Assembly (NCBI GenBank): GCA_964036195.1
Contig: OZ038457.1
Span: forward strand, 22,533,147 to 22,597,146
Source: Sphaerolaimus hirsutus
Taxonomy: Eukaryota; Nematoda; Chromadorea; Monhysterida; Sphaerolaimidae
DNA: 64,000 nt
Reading direction: 5' to 3'
Within the stretch, counting starts at the first letter, position 1, and each line of letters opens with the position of its first letter. Shown here piece by piece: positions 62,701-64,000 of this stretch. Below the pieces are notes generated by a model, which did no database searches, was not told the origin of the DNA, and saw only the letters and a program-made list of their open reading frames with translations. The position numbers and the translations under genes were made by a program.

Positions 62701-63676
62701 ACACCAACCCGGAATTTTTTATTTCGATTCCGGGTGCAATTTCGGGTCGCGGTCCGGGTTAAAAATGTGAAGAAAAAAATCATAAATTTCATCCCGGAAC
62801 GCGACCCGAAATTGGACCCGGAATCGAAATAAAAAATTCCGGGTTGGTGTTCAGAGCACTATTTACTAGTGTTCTGAACATCAACCCGGAATTTTTATTT
62901 AGATTCCGGGTCCAATTTCGGGTCGCATTCCAGGATGAAAATTATGAACGACGACCGGTAAGTACTGGTTCCAGTCCCATACACAAGAGCAGGCCCCATG
63001 ACCAACCTAGATCTGTTTATCTGCTTGATGAGGGCCTGTCGCGATTGTGACTGCGCCTCGGCGTGTGCTGGCAGCCCGCGGCGCACGTTGTCGATTATCG
63101 CAGTAGTGGTGGCTGCAGTGGTGCGCGCCTGCTCGTCTGCCAAATTGCGTGCCTATAAATATGCAAATATTGTTAAAATATGCTCAGCACACATAGTATG
63201 GAAACCTACCATAACCTATCTGAAAATGAACGATGAATTATACAGTTTTTCGTCATGAATATTACATTTTTACGATGGTCTAATTAATTACTGAATGTAT
63301 CACAAGATATGGTAGGGTTCTGCACAAAGTATGCACTCCACTAGGTATGTAAATAAACATTCTATGGTGCGCGGTCAATTTACTACATTTACAATGCTTA
63401 CAACGACAGCTGTTTTCACGATAAACATCAACTGTAAATGAAGCGTGAAATGTAGCCAACCTTTATCAAAGCAATCTTTGTGGGATCCGCAATATGATCG
63501 TGGCCTTTGCGGACAATTAACTCGGTATAATCCGGCTGCGTCCAAATAATCGCTTTACAGCTGCGGTCAGTGCAACGCCAACTGATGCGTCCACTTGACA
63601 GCTGCTCCTTTTTCGAGTAAATGTGGCCATCGTGAATGATGTAGACGCCTTGTCGACAGGTTTTCAATACCTCCAT
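59739..63676 (-). CDS. FLYWCH + MULE transposase (8 exons, 494 aa)
   Basis: Exons 63461-63676, 63007-63152, 61236-61530, 60992-61165, 60747-60818, 60509-60666, 60204-60324 and 59739-60041 total 1485 nt, in phase with no stop. Exon 1 is a FLYWCH-type zinc finger (HIYSKKEQLSSGRISWRC, SCKAIIW, GHDH). The DDE transposase follows: first Asp in DLKVDGTFDCVP, second Asp in SIMMDFEYSAF, the C..H motif in GCFFHLQQ, and the third acid probably the Glu of SNNEVEAWHRVLN. FPLAFGLLTGK, TAFVPVEYLLEAW and HNWWNQYL are further family marks. It would cut and paste the element by its terminal repeats. The reading frame is intact, so the copy may be active or recently so. A domesticated gene is the alternative, but the flanking inverted repeats argue for a transposon. 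Confidence 0.9.
60819..60991. mobile_element. Intron of the transposase gene made of a palindromic MITE
   Basis: The 173-bp intron reads, on the minus strand, GTGC + CAGTCCCAAG ... CTTGGGACTG + TCCCAAG. Arms of about 40 bp (aagtcctgtcaaatgtaaag; tgacacttgactttacactt) face each other. The splice sites CAG|GT and AAG|GT sit just outside the inverted ends, both giving AGGT at the junction. Removing it joins FNAVQQ to VFGDLID and GCFFH exactly as the MULE family requires. Confidence 0.75.
61626..62936. repeat. Tandem array of ~176-bp palindromic units
   Basis: About seven units follow each other with a period of 175-177 bp. Each unit is itself an inverted repeat: tagtgctctgaacaccaacc ... ggttgatgttcagaacacta, with inner arms gattccgggtccaatttcgg and gcgacccgaaattggaccc. 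Neighbouring units are separated by gtaat. Units differ at a few positions only. The array lies in the second intron of the transposase gene; a loose relative (tttcgggccgcggtccgc) is at 60055-60110. Confidence 0.93.
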
Positions 63677-63936
63677 TGCGCAAAATCTAACAATTTTTTC
63701 TGCTGCAGCAACTTGCCGTGATGGGCGAGTGCACACGCAATATTTTCCATTCCGAATTTTTTTCGTGGTACTTCAATACAAAGGCAGATTAGCCATCGAT
63801 TGCCCTTTGATGTTGAAGCACCGATAGACGGCACGTGCGCACCTCTAACTCAATCCCGCGCGCCTGTTACGATTTTAATTACACGCACACCCACACGCGT
63901 TATTTTTGTTTCTTTTTAGTAAGCCGATGTTTGCAC

Positions 63937-64000
63937 AGCGCGGCCATCGTGTCCGCGGCCACAATGGGGTCGCGGCCATCGTGTCCGCGGACTTCGTGTC
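63937..64000. repeat. Right terminal repeat of the MULE transposon (partial)
   Basis: From cgcggccatcgtgtccgcgg to the window end this is the exact reverse complement of about 58851-58913. It lies upstream of the transposase start, as expected for a terminal repeat, and is cut by the window border. Confidence 0.85.

Larger units (their letters stand above)
58747..64000 (-). mobile_element. Mutator-like (Phantom-type) DNA transposon, right end cut by the window
   Basis: A spliced FLYWCH-MULE transposase gene is enclosed by inverted GC-rich repeats (58747-58914; 63937 to beyond 64000). Long inverted ends and a transposase of this type define MULEs, and the FLYWCH finger is typical of the animal Phantom group. 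The target duplication cannot be checked because the right end is outside the window. Introns contain later insertions: a palindromic tandem array (61626-62936) and a C-run MITE upstream of the stop (59515-59624). Confidence 0.8.

Noticed and set aside
61626..62936. CRISPR-like regular array
   Set aside because: The units are 176-bp palindromes without unique spacers in a eukaryotic intron. They are tandem MITE copies.
1..64000. tRNA or rRNA genes
   Set aside because: I saw no cloverleaf with A/B boxes and no rRNA-like conserved blocks on either strand. A tRNAscan-SE and Rfam run would be needed to exclude diverged copies.

Overview
This window looks like nuclear DNA of an invertebrate animal. 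It is AT-rich, its genes are split by GT-AG introns, and much of it is transposon sequence. The best-preserved gene encodes a ClC-2-type chloride channel whose wording recalls arthropod and other protostome channels. FLYWCH-MULE transposons and Ty3/gypsy elements also fit an invertebrate. I cannot name the species or phylum with confidence.

Layout. At 0.8-2.7 kb (+) are three exons of a CYP2-clan cytochrome P450 (I-helix, K-helix, heme loop); its start and last exon were not found. At 6.1-23.4 kb (-) is a chloride-channel gene that I could assemble in 21 exons with every splice phase agreeing (939 residues). Its introns hold stacks of non-autonomous hAT-like elements, each marked by 8-bp target duplications, and a gag-only LTR element. 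From 25.3 to 29.5 kb are nested fold-back elements. From 29.5 to 37.1 kb (-) is a Ty3/gypsy element with gag, protease, reverse transcriptase, RNase H and integrase, interrupted by one in-frame TGA, plus a third open frame before the 3' LTR. It abuts a miniature LTR element, and the LTR ends at that junction appear swapped.

At 37.9-38.5 kb two genes start head to head: a secreted glutathione-peroxidase-like first exon (-) and a POLE4/Dpb3-like histone-fold gene (+). A 2.2 kb palindromic element splits the histone-fold gene, and it continues into an acidic tail at 42 kb. The stretch 42.6-55 kb is mostly MITEs, homopolymer-rich repeats and a 200-base gap (43243-43442). Exons of an acidic protein with an exact 24-residue triplication and a BESS-like end lie at 55.1-58.4 kb (+). 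They are possibly the same transcription unit as the histone-fold gene.

From 58.7 kb to the window end is a Mutator-like (Phantom-type) DNA transposon: a spliced FLYWCH + MULE transposase gene (-, 494 residues) between inverted GC-rich tandem repeats. One of its introns coincides with a palindromic MITE, and another holds an array of about 176-bp palindromic units.

How the parts relate: the host genes (P450, ClC channel, GPx-like, histone-fold protein) are functionally unrelated neighbours. The transposons give the region its structure. They lengthen introns, may have separated exons of the GPx-like and histone-fold genes, and in one case may have created an intron. All exon models were made by eye from splice sites, reading phase and family motifs, without alignment software.
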